Source: Candidatus Methylomirabilota bacterium | GTDB taxonomy: Bacteria; Methylomirabilota; Methylomirabilia; Rokubacteriales; CSP1-6 | Assembly: GCA_035764725.1 (NCBI GenBank) | Contig: DASTYT010000059.1 | Coordinates: 1 to 63,927 of the forward strand | Direction: 5' to 3' | DNA: 63,927 nucleotides | Shown here: piece after piece, positions 16,057-24,538 of the stretch | Position numbering within the stretch: the stretch's first letter is position 1 | Layout of the letters: each line of letters opens with the position of its first letter | Translations under genes and position numbers: made by a program | The notes under the pieces: model-generated | Database searches by the model: none | Told to the model about the DNA's origin: nothing | Seen by the model: only the letters and a program-made list of their open reading frames with translations

Positions 16057-17634
16057 ATGGGCGCCGAGGAAGCGCTGCGGGAGCACGAGGACCGCTTCCG
16101 GCAGCTGGCCGAGCACATCGACGCGGTGTTCTGGATCACCGATCTGGCCACTCGTCGCGTGCTTTATCTGAGCCCTACCATCGAGCGCTGGGGCTTCGAT
16201 CGCGAGGCCTTCTATCGCGACCCGCTGCTGTGGAGCGCGTCCATTCACCCGGACGACCGAGCGCGAGTCGAGGCGACCTTGGTGGAGCGCGCCCGGCACG
16301 CCGCCTTCGACGAGACCTATCGCATGATCACCCCGGCCCACGGGCTCCGGTGGGTGCGCGACCGCGGCTTCCCCATCACGGATGCCGCCGGCCGGGTGTA
16401 CCGGCTGGGCGGGATCGCCGAGGACATCACCGAGCGGGTGCACGCGGAGGCGGCGCTGCGCGAGGCGCGCGCCGCAGAGCGCCGTGCCCACGCCGAGCTC
16501 CGGGCGAGCTACGACGAGATGGCAGCGGCGAAGCGCGAGCTCGAGCGCGCCAGCCGCGCCAAGGACGAGTTCCTCGCCATGCTGGGACACGAGCTGCGCA
16601 ACCCGCTCGGCGCCATCCGCAGCGCCATCGGGGTGCTTGACGCGCGCGCGGGCGACGCGGGCGCCCGCGACGTGATCCGCCGCCAGGCCGACCACCTCGC
16701 GCGGATCGTCGACGATCTCCTCGACGTGAGCCGCGTGACGCGCGGCCAGGTGACCCTGCGGCGTGAGCCGCTCGATCTCGCCGACGCGGTGACCCGCGCC
16801 GTGACCATGCTGGGCGCCGCGGGCATGACTCGCTTCCACCGCGTGGGCCTCACCGCGGGGAAGCCGGTGTGGGTGGAAGCCGATCCCGCCCGCGTGGACC
16901 AGATCCTGAGCAATCTCGTGAGCAACGCGGTCAAGTACACACCGGACGGCGGCGAGATCCGCATCAGCGTGGACCAGGAGGGCCGGTGGGCACGCCTCAT
17001 CGTCCGGGATACCGGCGCCGGCATCCCCGCCTCCGCGCTGCCACACGTCTTCGATCTCTTCTACCAGGCCAGGAGCGATCCGAGCGATCGGCGCGGCGGC
17101 CTCGGCATCGGGCTCACACTGGTGCGTCACGTCGCCCAGCTCCACGGCGGGACCGTCACCGCGGCGAGCGGGGGCGCCGGGGCGGGGAGCGTCTTCACCG
17201 TCACGCTGCCGACGATCCTGCCACCGGGTGCGGCGCCCCGGCCCGCGGAGAAGCCGGCCGCGCCCACGGCGCGCCGCGTGCTGCTGGTCGAGGACGGCGA
17301 GGACGCCCGCGAGATGCTGCGGATGGTGCTGACGATCACGGGACATCAGGTCTGGGACGCTGCCGACGCCCGCGCCGCGCTCGGCGTGCTCGCACGCGAG
17401 CGCGTCGACGTCGCCATCGTGGACATCGGCCTGCCGGGCCTCGACGGCTACGAGCTGGCCGAAGCCATTCGCGCGCGGCCCGACGGCGGGCAGATCTTCC
17501 TGGTGGCCCTGACCGGGTTCGGCCGGCCCGAAGACCAGCGGCGCGCCCTCGACGCGGGATTCGATGCGCATCTCGTCAAGCCGGTGGATCCCGAGCGCCT
17601 CGCCACGCTGATCGAGCGCGGCCGCCGCGCCTAG
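16057..17634 (+). CDS. Hybrid sensor histidine kinase: PAS - HisKA - HATPase - receiver
   Basis: Soluble hybrid kinase of 525 residues. An N-terminal PAS domain (about 10-125, WITDLATRRVLYLSPTIERW) is followed by a short coiled coil, HisKA with phospho-acceptor H178 in LGHELRNPLGA, HATPase with N box LVSNAVKYTPDGG and G boxes DTGAGIP and GLGIGLTLVRH, and a C-terminal receiver with D456 in VDIGLPG and K in HLVKPVDP. No transmembrane segment, so the signal is probably cytosolic or redox. No cognate regulator adjoins. The start at 16057 is chosen over an in-frame ATG at 16012 because the latter overlaps the promoter zone and adds a non-PAS leader. Its stop shares a CTAG with the convergent peptidase gene. 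Confidence 0.9.
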   Translation: MGAEEALREHEDRFRQLAEHIDAVFWITDLATRRVLYLSPTIERWGFDREAFYRDPLLWSASIHPDDRARVEATLVERARHAAFDETYRMITPAHGLRWVRDRGFPITDAAGRVYRLGGIAEDITERVHAEAALREARAAERRAHAELRASYDEMAAAKRELERASRAKDEFLAMLGHELRNPLGAIRSAIGVLDARAGDAGARDVIRRQADHLARIVDDLLDVSRVTRGQVTLRREPLDLADAVTRAVTMLGAAGMTRFHRVGLTAGKPVWVEADPARVDQILSNLVSNAVKYTPDGGEIRISVDQEGRWARLIVRDTGAGIPASALPHVFDLFYQARSDPSDRRGGLGIGLTLVRHVAQLHGGTVTAASGGAGAGSVFTVTLPTILPPGAAPRPAEKPAAPTARRVLLVEDGEDAREMLRMVLTITGHQVWDAADARAALGVLARERVDVAIVDIGLPGLDGYELAEAIRARPDGGQIFLVALTGFGRPEDQRRALDAGFDAHLVKPVDPERLATLIERGRRA

Positions 17635-18584
17635 CCGCCGCCTCCGCCGAGATCGCGCGCCGCGGGGAGACCCGGCAGTCCGGTGGCGGCGCGCACGCCG
17701 CGGACGATGGCCCGCGCCACCACGTGCGCGGCGGCCTTGCCCACCTGAGCCGGATCGACCTCGCGCTCGCCGACCGACAGGCAGAACAGCGTGTCCCCGT
17801 CCGACGGCAGATGGGGCGGTGACAGGGCGAGGGCGTAACCGTCCATCGCCAGCGCCGCGACCCACGCCGCCTCCGCCTTGGTGAGCCGCGCATTGGTGAC
17901 GATGCAGCCGATCGTGGTGTTGCTGGGGCGGAAGCCGGGCGGCGTCGCGCCCGCGGCCAGCGCCGAGGCGGTGTCGATCAGGCCCCGGCCGTCGGGCGCG
18001 TCGCGCGCGCCCGCGACGAGGCGGCCCGTCTCGGGATCGAGAACGTCGCCGACCGCGTTCACCGCCATGATGGCGCCGGCGGTGAACGCGGAGTCCTCGA
18101 CGACGGCATGGCCGATCCCGCCCCGCATGGCGCGGTCTATCCGATAGAGCTTGCCGATGGTCGCCCCGGTGCCCGCGCCGACATTGCCCTCCGCGGGCGG
18201 ACCCGGCCGCGCCGCGCGTGCCGCTTGATACCCCATGGCCCGCCCCGGACGAACGCGATGATCGCCCACCCCCAGGTCGAAGAGGATGGCGCCCGCCACA
18301 TGTGGCACCACGGTGTGCGAGACGGGAAACCCTACGCCCTGCTCCTCAAGGTACTCCATGACGCCCCAGATGGCCTCGAGACCGTAGGCGCTGCCGCCGG
18401 CCAGCACCACGCCGTCGAGGGTGGGGACCAGGTGCCGCGGGTCGAGAAACTCGAGGCCGTGCACGCCCGCCGCCCAGCCGCGAATCTCCACGCCCCCTAC
18501 GGCTGGCCGGTCGGTGAGGATGACCGTGCAGCCGGTGAGGGCCTGGGCATCCGTGGCGTGACCGACGCGGACACCCGGGATCAT
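17631..18584 (-). CDS. P1/S58-family peptidase (DmpA-like aminopeptidase/amidase)
   Basis: Ntn-like self-cleaving hydrolase of 317 residues, related to DmpA/BapA aminopeptidases that act on D-amino acid amides or beta-peptides. VRVGHATD at the start, VVLAGGSAYGLEA and EGNVGAGTGATIGK near residue 132-145 are family motifs. The SNTTIGCIVTNARL block puts a Thr-Thr pair (T223/T224) where the family autocleaves and creates its N-terminal nucleophile; many members use Ser, so this is a Thr variant. It is the last gene of a three-gene leftward set with 7-nt spacings. The Gly-rich tail is at the convergent border. Confidence 0.85.
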   Translation of the reverse strand: MIPGVRVGHATDAQALTGCTVILTDRPAVGGVEIRGWAAGVHGLEFLDPRHLVPTLDGVVLAGGSAYGLEAIWGVMEYLEEQGVGFPVSHTVVPHVAGAILFDLGVGDHRVRPGRAMGYQAARAARPGPPAEGNVGAGTGATIGKLYRIDRAMRGGIGHAVVEDSAFTAGAIMAVNAVGDVLDPETGRLVAGARDAPDGRGLIDTASALAAGATPPGFRPSNTTIGCIVTNARLTKAEAAWVAALAMDGYALALSPPHLPSDGDTLFCLSVGEREVDPAQVGKAAAHVVARAIVRGVRAATGLPGLPAARDLGGGGG

Positions 18585-18591
18585 CGCGTGC

Positions 18592-19707
18592 TCACGCGTG
18601 CCGCCGTGCCGGCGCGCGGCTGACGTCGTCCAGGCGCGCGCGGCCCAGCGTCACCTCGCCCGCGACCTCGAGCCCGCGGAGCGCAAGCGCGCGGGCGAAC
18701 GCCACCGATTCCACGGGGTGCTCCATGTCCGCGAAGGCGGCCGCGGCCGCGCGGGCCAGCGCGGCAGGCTCAGGGCGCGCCGTGGCGTCGAAGATCAGCG
18801 CCATCTCGCCGAGCCGCCGCGCCCAGCGCTGGCGGACGGGCGGCGGGAAGCAGCGCGCGACCGCGCGGTCCACGATGGCGGCCTCCCGCTCGGCCTTGAT
18901 CTGGTCGGAGACCACGAGGCGGCTATCGCGCGCCTCGAGCAGCGCCACCGCCTCCTCGCGCACCGCCGCGGGATCGACGAACCAGCCGCCCAGCTCGGGC
19001 AGCTCCAGCAGCGACACCGCGCGGTTCGCGGCATCGCGATCGACCACGGCGGGCGGGGCGGCGTCGGCGAGCTGGGGATCGGGCGCGGGGCGTGGCGGGA
19101 AGAGCCCGCGCCAGCGCCCGAACTCCGGCGGCGGCGCGGTACCGAGGACGCCGTGGAGCGCGAGCGCCTCGGCGACGAGGGCGGCCGCGCGCGCGGGGGG
19201 CGCCGCCACCCAGGGTAGCTTCTGCGTCTCGCGCAGCGCGCGCTGCTCGGCGTCGAGACGCCTGCGCGTGACCGGGCCCCCGGCCGACTCGAGAATGCCC
19301 ACCTCGTCGTTCAGGATCAGGGAGCAGAGACGCATCCCGCCGCCCCGGCCCCCCTCGAAGACGATCCAGGCCGCGCGGGAGCCCGCGCCGTCGATGCCCG
19401 ACATCCACGCGGCGGTGGCGCGCTCGGGCTCGCGCCGGATCAGCGGGCCGGCGAGCGGCCGCGTGCCGCCGGCGGCCTCGGGCAGCGTCACGCCCGCCTG
19501 GGCCAGGCGGTAGAGCTCGCGCCGGGCGCCCTTGCGCGTGGGCTTTTCCGGCGCTTCCTCGGCGAGGCGGCGCAGGAGCGGCGCCGCGGCCGCCCCGTGC
19601 CGCCGTCCCAGCTCCCGCAGGGTCTCGTCCAGCGCCTCCTCCGAGAGCCCAGCCAAGTCGGGCAGGGGCCCGCCGCCCAGCGCGGCGTCGAGCGCGGACG
19701 CGCTCAC
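18592..19707 (-). CDS. Hypothetical protein, Ala/Arg-rich, 371 residues
   Basis: I do not recognise a family. The protein begins with a helical Leu/Ala-rich stretch (LSEEALDETLRELGRRHG) and has a central beta-rich part (AAWIVFEGGRGGGMRLCSLILNDEVG). It continues with a long helical region and a C-terminal segment (MALIFDATARPEPAALARAAAAAFADMEHP). No signal peptide, transmembrane helix or nucleotide-binding motif is visible. It is the middle gene of a tight three-gene set: its start is 7 nt downstream of the upstream hypothetical gene's stop, and its stop is 7 nt upstream of the S58 peptidase start. Conserved spacing and third-position GC bias support it being real. Confidence 0.65.
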   Translation of the reverse strand: MSASALDAALGGGPLPDLAGLSEEALDETLRELGRRHGAAAAPLLRRLAEEAPEKPTRKGARRELYRLAQAGVTLPEAAGGTRPLAGPLIRREPERATAAWMSGIDGAGSRAAWIVFEGGRGGGMRLCSLILNDEVGILESAGGPVTRRRLDAEQRALRETQKLPWVAAPPARAAALVAEALALHGVLGTAPPPEFGRWRGLFPPRPAPDPQLADAAPPAVVDRDAANRAVSLLELPELGGWFVDPAAVREEAVALLEARDSRLVVSDQIKAEREAAIVDRAVARCFPPPVRQRWARRLGEMALIFDATARPEPAALARAAAAAFADMEHPVESVAFARALALRGLEVAGEVTLGRARLDDVSRAPARRHA

Positions 19708-19714
19708 CGGGCGC

Positions 19715-20239
19715 TCATGACGCGGCGAGCCCGCGCCACGGGAGCGCGGTGTCGCGGAAGTACACCTTCTTCATGTACGCGAGCGCGCCGGCGTAGCGCT
19801 CGAAGCCCTCGGCCAGGCGCGCGTAGAGCGGCGCGTCGAGCTCGTGACCGGCGCGGCCCAGTTCGGCGAGGAAGCGGTACGCGCGGCGCCCCTCCGTCTC
19901 GTAGTAGCTGGTGACGGCCAGGCGCTCGACGTGCTCGCGGAAGAGCCCCAGCATGAACAGCGTGTAGTCCCCGATGTGCCGTTGCACCACCCGCTCCTGC
20001 TCTGGCGCGAAGCGCGGGTCCGTCCAGTCCCACACCCGCTGGATCTCGAGGAGCGCGTCCGCCACTGTCGGCAGCGGCCGCCCCGGCAGAGCATCGATGG
20101 CGCCGAGCGCCTCGGTGCGGGCGTAGCGGGTGAGGAGATCGGTGAGGTAGCCGGCGGCGCGGGAGTCGTCCAGCGCGAGGTCACCGAACGCGCTGCGCGT
20201 CACTCGCTCGAAGAAACGGGGGAGCAGTCCGGGCGCCAC
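19715..20239 (-). CDS. Hypothetical protein, 174 residues, first gene of a leftward operon
   Basis: Helix-rich soluble protein with no family I can name. Recognisable patches are LLPRFFERVTRSAFGDL at the start, EQERVVQRHIGDYTLFMLGLF in the middle, and YAGALAYMKKVYFRDTALPW at the end. The frame stays open upstream to 20485, but I set the start at GTG 20239. It lies exactly 7 nt after a TAGACT box, mirroring the divergent gene, whose ATG is 7 nt after its own TAGACT. The longer frame would run antisense through that neighbour. Two further genes follow with 7-nt gaps. Confidence 0.6.
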   Translation of the reverse strand: MAPGLLPRFFERVTRSAFGDLALDDSRAAGYLTDLLTRYARTEALGAIDALPGRPLPTVADALLEIQRVWDWTDPRFAPEQERVVQRHIGDYTLFMLGLFREHVERLAVTSYYETEGRRAYRFLAELGRAGHELDAPLYARLAEGFERYAGALAYMKKVYFRDTALPWRGLAAS

Positions 20240-20246
20240 CGGACTC

Positions 20247-20290
20247 AGTCTAGCAGACCACTGGCCGCCGCTCGGGGGGTCTGCTAGACT
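20247..20290. promoter_or_regulatory. Symmetric divergent promoter: 13-bp inverted repeat carrying two outward extended -10 boxes
   Basis: AGTCTAGCAGACC (20247-20259) and GGTCTGCTAGACT (20278-20290) are perfect reverse complements separated by 18 bp. Each arm, read outward, contains TGC-TAGACT, an extended -10 hexamer. On both sides exactly 7 nt separate the hexamer from a start codon: GTG 20239 leftward and ATG 20298 rightward. Neither side has room for a Shine-Dalgarno sequence. The repeat could also bind a dimeric regulator controlling both genes. Confidence 0.65.
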
Positions 20291-20297
20291 CGCGCGC

Positions 20298-20675
20298 ATG
20301 GCCCTCCGGGGCAGCGATCGCATCGACGGCATGGAGATGGAGTCGCGCGACGTCGAGGTCGCGCGGCCGCGCCGTCCCTGGGCCCTCATCGTCGCCGCCC
20401 TGCTCCTGGTCGTGCTGTCCGTGGTGCTGTGGGCCAAGTGGAGCGAGAGCCGCTCGGAGGTCGAGCGACTGCGCGCCGAGCTCAAGGTCGTCTACACGGA
20501 AGCGGAGGCCATCCGCACGCAGGCCGCGCTGGCGCAGCAGCGCGTGTCGATCCTCGAGAAGCAGCTCGGCGTGCTCCGCGAGAAGCCCGCCCCCGCGGAC
20601 GCCACCAAGCCGATCGAGAAGCCGCGGGCGAAGTCGTCCACCAAGTCGAAGAGCACGCGGCAGATCACCCGCTAG
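20298..20675 (+). CDS. Hypothetical single-pass membrane protein with coiled coil
   Basis: Protein of 125 residues. A cytosolic N-terminal tail with an Arg-rich patch precedes one transmembrane helix (about residues 28-46, ALIVAALLLVVLSVVLW). After that comes a heptad-like coiled coil (about 47-95, SESRSEVERLRAELKVVYTE onward) and a Lys/Ser/Pro-rich tail. The layout resembles small bitopic proteins that tether or scaffold at the inner membrane. It lies 14 nt upstream of the acyltransferase start and shares a symmetric promoter with the divergent hypothetical gene. No known family recognised. Confidence 0.65.
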   Translation: MALRGSDRIDGMEMESRDVEVARPRRPWALIVAALLLVVLSVVLWAKWSESRSEVERLRAELKVVYTEAEAIRTQAALAQQRVSILEKQLGVLREKPAPADATKPIEKPRAKSSTKSKSTRQITR

Positions 20676-20689
20676 CGCGCGGGGAGTGC

Positions 20690-22081
20690 GTGGGATACCG
20701 GCTCGTCCGGGGCATCGTCCGGCTTCTCCTCTGGCTGTTCTATCGGCGCATCGACGTGGTGGGACGCGATCACATCCCGCCGGCCGGCCCCGTCGTGGTG
20801 ACGCCCAATCACCACAACGCCCTCGTCGACGCCATGCTGATCATGGTCACCTGCCCCCGCCCCATCCGCGTGCTCGCCAAGTCCACGCTCTTCCGTCACC
20901 CGCTCATCGCGCCGTTCCTGTGGCTGATGGGCGGTGTGCCCGTGTACCGGCGGATCGAGGCCGGCAACGACCCGCGACGGAACGAGGAGATGTTCGACGC
21001 GGTGGTGGCGGCGTTGCATGGGGGCGGCGCGGTCTTGATCTTCCCCGAGGGGCGCAGCCAGCCCCTGCCCATCGTGCTGCCGCTGCGCACCGGCGTGGCC
21101 CGCATCGTGCTCGAGACCGCGGGCGCGGCGGCGCGGACCGGCGAGCGGGGTGACGTGACGATCCTGCCGGTTGGCCTCGCCTACTACGAGCCTGGGATCT
21201 TCCGCTCCGCCTCGGTCGTGGTGAAGTTCGGCGCGCCGCTGCCCACCGCCGAGGCCCTCGCCCTCGCCCGCCGCGAGCCCGCGCAGGCGGTGCGCCTCCT
21301 GACCGACCGTCTCCACGAGGCCATCCGTGCGCAGATGGTGGAGGCGGAAGACCAGCACACGCTCGACCTGCTGGTCGCGCTCGAGCACGCGTGGTGGGAA
21401 GAGGCGGCGCGCCGCGGCGAGCCCGCGGACCCATCCGGTCCCGCGCGCTCGCTGGCCTGGCGGCAGGAGGTGGCCCGCGGCGCCGGCGCCCTCGCCGTCA
21501 CCGAGCCCGACCGCGTGAAGGACGTGCGCCGGCGGCTGGAACACTACCGCGCGCGGCTCGACGAGGTCGGCATCACCGGTGAGCAGCTCGGCCGGCCCTA
21601 CACGGTGAAGCTGGTCACGCGGTACATCGGCGAGAACCTGCTCTGGCTGGCGCTGGGCCTGCCGCTCGCGCTCTGGGGCATCGTGTGCCACGCGGCGCCC
21701 TACTGGCTCACCGGCGTGGCGGCAGACATGCTCAGCTCCACCGCCGAGGAGGAGGGGACCGACAAGATGGCGGCCGGGACGGTGCTCCATCCGCTGCTGT
21801 GGATCGCGGAAGGCTGGATCGTGTGGCGACTGGCGGGCGTTCGCGCCCTCGTGGCCTTCGCCGTACTTCTCGTGCCTTCCGGGCTGCTGGCGCTGGCCTG
21901 GCGCGAGCGACTGGGCGAGGTCGCGCGCCAGGCCCGCGCGTTCTTCCGCTTCCTCGGCGACCGGGACCTGCACCGCTCGCTGATGCGCGAGCGCCAGGCG
22001 CTGGTCGAGGAGGTGCGCGCGCTTGCCGCGCGGGTGCCGACCACGGCCCCGCCCGCCCCGGGAGGCGCCGATGCCCGGTAG
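20690..22081 (+). CDS. PlsC-type 1-acylglycerol-3-phosphate acyltransferase with C-terminal membrane domain
   Basis: Membrane acyltransferase of 463 residues, predicted to transfer acyl groups to lysophosphatidate or a related lipid. The catalytic HX4D is H42-D47 in NHHNALVDAML, and the acceptor-binding FPEG is at 118-121 (IFPEGRS), with GGVPVYRR between. After the roughly 230-residue PlsC core come a helical segment and about three hydrophobic helices (about 305-425). This makes it longer than typical PlsC and like the large glycerol-acyltransferase-domain proteins. The start is GTG 20690 with GGGGAG upstream; the open frame extending back to 20429 overlaps the previous gene and is spurious. 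It overlaps the MFS gene by 11 nt. Confidence 0.85.
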   Translation: MGYRLVRGIVRLLLWLFYRRIDVVGRDHIPPAGPVVVTPNHHNALVDAMLIMVTCPRPIRVLAKSTLFRHPLIAPFLWLMGGVPVYRRIEAGNDPRRNEEMFDAVVAALHGGGAVLIFPEGRSQPLPIVLPLRTGVARIVLETAGAAARTGERGDVTILPVGLAYYEPGIFRSASVVVKFGAPLPTAEALALARREPAQAVRLLTDRLHEAIRAQMVEAEDQHTLDLLVALEHAWWEEAARRGEPADPSGPARSLAWRQEVARGAGALAVTEPDRVKDVRRRLEHYRARLDEVGITGEQLGRPYTVKLVTRYIGENLLWLALGLPLALWGIVCHAAPYWLTGVAADMLSSTAEEEGTDKMAAGTVLHPLLWIAEGWIVWRLAGVRALVAFAVLLVPSGLLALAWRERLGEVARQARAFFRFLGDRDLHRSLMRERQALVEEVRALAARVPTTAPPAPGGADAR

Positions 22082-23354
22082 CGACTGGCGGCGCCGGCCC
22101 GGCCTCATCCTGGGCGCCCTCACCGCTCTCAACGCTCTCAACTACCTCGACCGGTACGTCGCTGCCGCCACCCTCACGCTCATCCTGACCGACCTCCATA
22201 TCTCGGATGCGCAGGGCGGGCTGCTCCAGTCGATCTTCATCGTGACGTACGCGCTCGCGTGTCCGGTGGCGGGCACGCTCGGCGACCGCGTCAACCGGAT
22301 GCATCTCGCCGCCATCGGCATCTTCGTCTGGAGTCTCGCCACGGTGGGCTCGGGCCTCGCCACGACCTATGCGCTGCTCGTGCTCGCGCGCGCGCTCACC
22401 GGCGTGGGGGAGGCGGGCTACGGCGTGGTGACGCCGCCGCTGCTCTCCGACGTCTACCCGCCCGATCAGCGGGCCCGCGTGATGGGCATCTTCTACGCGG
22501 CAATTCCCGTGGGCTCGGCGCTGGGCTACATCGTGGGCGGCGTGATCGGCGAGCACTACGGCTGGCGGCACGCCTTCTTCGTGGCCGGCGCGCCGGGGGT
22601 AGCGCTGGCGTTCTTCCTGCTGCTGCTCGTGGAGCCTCGGCGCGGCGCGCTGGACACCGGCGGTCCCGTGGCCCCGATTCCGTTCGGCGGCGCCGGGATA
22701 CGCGCGCTGCTCGCGCGTCGAAGCTACACGGTGAACACCGTCTCCCAGATCATCTACACGTTCGCGATGGGCGGGCTCGCCACGTGGGCGCCCGCCTACT
22801 TCGTCCGGGAGCGCGGCATCCCGCTCGCAGTCGCGACCTCGACCTTCGGCATGCTCCTCGTCATCGCCGGCTTCGTCGGGACACTGGTCGGCGGACGGCT
22901 CGCCCAGGCGCTGGCCCGGCGCCACCCCGGCGCGGACTTCGTCCTGTCCGGCTGGACGCTGACCGTGTCGATCGTGTTCACCCTCTTCGCGATCCTTTCG
23001 CCCTCGCCGCTGGTGTTCTGGCCCGCCATGTTCGTGATGCTGCTCTTGCTCTTCGTCAACATCGGGCCCCTCAACGCCGCCATGGCCAATGTCCTGCCCG
23101 CCGAGGTGCGCGCGCGCGGCTTCGCGCTGACCACCATGATGATCCACCTCCTGGGCGACGCCGTCTCCCCCTGGCTGATCGGGGCGGCCTCGGATCGTAT
23201 CGGGCTCAAGATCCCCGTGCTGGTCACGGGCTGCCTGCTCGCGGTGTCGGGCCTGGTCCTGCTCCTCGGGCGCAAGACTCTGGAGCACGACCTGGCCGCG
23301 ATGCGGGCCTCGGGCGCGGCGCCGGCGGCGCCGACCCTCGGCGCCCACGGCTGA
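22071..23354 (+). CDS. MFS transporter, spinster-like
   Basis: Major facilitator of 427 residues with about 12 transmembrane helices. The first helix NALNYLDRYVAAATL, the loop motif GTLGDRVNRMHL (motif A, GxxxDRxxR) and RALTGVGEAGYGVVTPPLLSDVY (motif C-like) resemble the spinster/sphingolipid-transporter-like and hexuronate-type MFS groups. Start ATG 22071 has a GGAGG site 6 nt upstream and overlaps the acyltransferase gene by 11 nt, so the two are probably translated together. The neighbouring lipid acyltransferase makes a lipid-related substrate tempting, but nothing in the sequence proves it. Confidence 0.85.
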   Translation: MPGSDWRRRPGLILGALTALNALNYLDRYVAAATLTLILTDLHISDAQGGLLQSIFIVTYALACPVAGTLGDRVNRMHLAAIGIFVWSLATVGSGLATTYALLVLARALTGVGEAGYGVVTPPLLSDVYPPDQRARVMGIFYAAIPVGSALGYIVGGVIGEHYGWRHAFFVAGAPGVALAFFLLLLVEPRRGALDTGGPVAPIPFGGAGIRALLARRSYTVNTVSQIIYTFAMGGLATWAPAYFVRERGIPLAVATSTFGMLLVIAGFVGTLVGGRLAQALARRHPGADFVLSGWTLTVSIVFTLFAILSPSPLVFWPAMFVMLLLLFVNIGPLNAAMANVLPAEVRARGFALTTMMIHLLGDAVSPWLIGAASDRIGLKIPVLVTGCLLAVSGLVLLLGRKTLEHDLAAMRASGAAPAAPTLGAHG

Positions 23355-23360
23355 GGCGGG

Positions 23361-24461
23361 CTAGGCGGCGACGCCGACGACGCGGTCCCAGACGTCCAGG
23401 ACGCGGGTATTGCCCGCGGCGTCGCCGATGCTGATGCGAAGATGGCCGGGAAAGCCCACCAGCGCGCCGTCGCGCACGAGGATTCCCGACTTCATGAGCG
23501 CCTGCCGGCAGGTCTCGGCCTTCTCGCCCACCCGGACGAGGAGGAAGTTCGACTGGGACTCGGGCACGGTGGCGCCGCGGCGCCGGAGGGCCTCGGCGAG
23601 CTTCGGCCGCTCCGCGAGGACGAGCGCCCGCGTGCGCTCGAGATGTGCGCGGTCCTCCAGCGCCGCCACGCCCGCGACCTGGGCGAGGCGATTCACGTTG
23701 AAGGGGGCGCGCACGCGATCGAGCATCTCGATGACCTCGGGCCGCGCGATCGCGTAGCCCACGCGCAGCCCCGCGAGCCCCGCGATCTTGGAGAACGTGC
23801 GCAGCGAGAGCACGAACGGGAAGTCGCGCGCCAGGGCCGCGCCATCGGCGGTCTCCGGGTGATCGCAGAAGTCCCGATAGGCCTCGTCGAGGATCACGAG
23901 CGGCGCGTCGGCGCCGAGCGACTCGATGAAGTGCCGCAGGGGCCCCTTCGGCACCAGGGTGGAGGCCGGGTTGTGCGGCGTGCAGATGAACACCAGCTTC
24001 GTCCGGGCGGTGATCCGGCGGCGCATGTCGTCCAGGTCGGTGTCGTAGCCGCGCAGCGGGCTCATCACCGGCGTGGCCCCGGCCAGGAGCGCCTCGGTGC
24101 TGTAGGGCTCGAAGGCCGGGTGCGGCAGCACCACCTCGTCGCCGGGATCCAGGGTGGCCCGAGCGATGAACGACAGGAGCTCGTCCGCGCCGTTGCCGCA
24201 GACGAGCCAGGACGGCTCCATGCCGATCCACTCGCCCAGCGCCTTCCGGAGCGCGTGGGAGCCGCCGTCGGGATAGAGGTGGACGCGCGCGGCCTCGGCC
24301 CGCAGCGCTTCGATCACCTTCGGCGATGGCCCGAGCGGATTCTCATTGGCGGACAGCCGGATCACGGAAGCCAGACCCAGCTCCCGGGCCACCTCTTCGA
24401 TCGGGGGCCCGGCCACGTATGGGGTGACCTGATGGAGGGCGTCGCGCCAGATCCTTCGCAT
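23361..24461 (-). CDS. hisC: Histidinol-phosphate aminotransferase
   Basis: PLP-dependent class I/II aminotransferase of 366 residues, converting imidazole-acetol phosphate to histidinol phosphate in histidine biosynthesis; many also act on aromatic amino acids. Motifs: LSANENPLGPSP near the N-terminus, YPDGGSHALRKAL, NGADELL, CTPHNPAST, DEAYRDF and the PLP-Lys in SLRTFSKIAGLAGLRVGY. Start ATG 24461 gives the normal family N-terminus; an in-frame upstream codon at 24500 is less likely. A TATACAAT sequence lies 9 nt before the start. No other his genes are nearby, so HisC is unlinked here. It is divergent from glnD. Confidence 0.9.
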   Translation of the reverse strand: MRRIWRDALHQVTPYVAGPPIEEVARELGLASVIRLSANENPLGPSPKVIEALRAEAARVHLYPDGGSHALRKALGEWIGMEPSWLVCGNGADELLSFIARATLDPGDEVVLPHPAFEPYSTEALLAGATPVMSPLRGYDTDLDDMRRRITARTKLVFICTPHNPASTLVPKGPLRHFIESLGADAPLVILDEAYRDFCDHPETADGAALARDFPFVLSLRTFSKIAGLAGLRVGYAIARPEVIEMLDRVRAPFNVNRLAQVAGVAALEDRAHLERTRALVLAERPKLAEALRRRGATVPESQSNFLLVRVGEKAETCRQALMKSGILVRDGALVGFPGHLRISIGDAAGNTRVLDVWDRVVGVAA

Positions 24462-24470
24462 GGCCGGGAC

Positions 24471-24476
24471 ATTGTA
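24471..24476 (-). promoter_or_regulatory. -10-like TACAAT box 9 nt before hisC
   Basis: Within TATACAAT on the minus strand; five of six bases match TATAAT. Only 9 nt lie before the ATG and they hold no ribosome site, so a near-leaderless transcript is suggested. The -35 is weak. Confidence 0.4.
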
Positions 24477-24502
24477 TACGCGCGGGGAAGTCCGCGCCAC
24501 GT

Positions 24503-24532
24503 TTGACAGGATCGGCTCTGGCCATGTAACGT
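24503..24532 (+). promoter_or_regulatory. Sigma70-type promoter TTGACA-N18-TAACGT directly ahead of glnD
   Basis: Perfect -35 TTGACA (24503-24508), 18 bp spacer, TAACGT (24527-24532). The ATG of glnD is 6 nt further on, so the start site should coincide with the start codon. No Shine-Dalgarno sequence is present. Confidence 0.55.
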
Positions 24533-24538
24533 CTCGAC

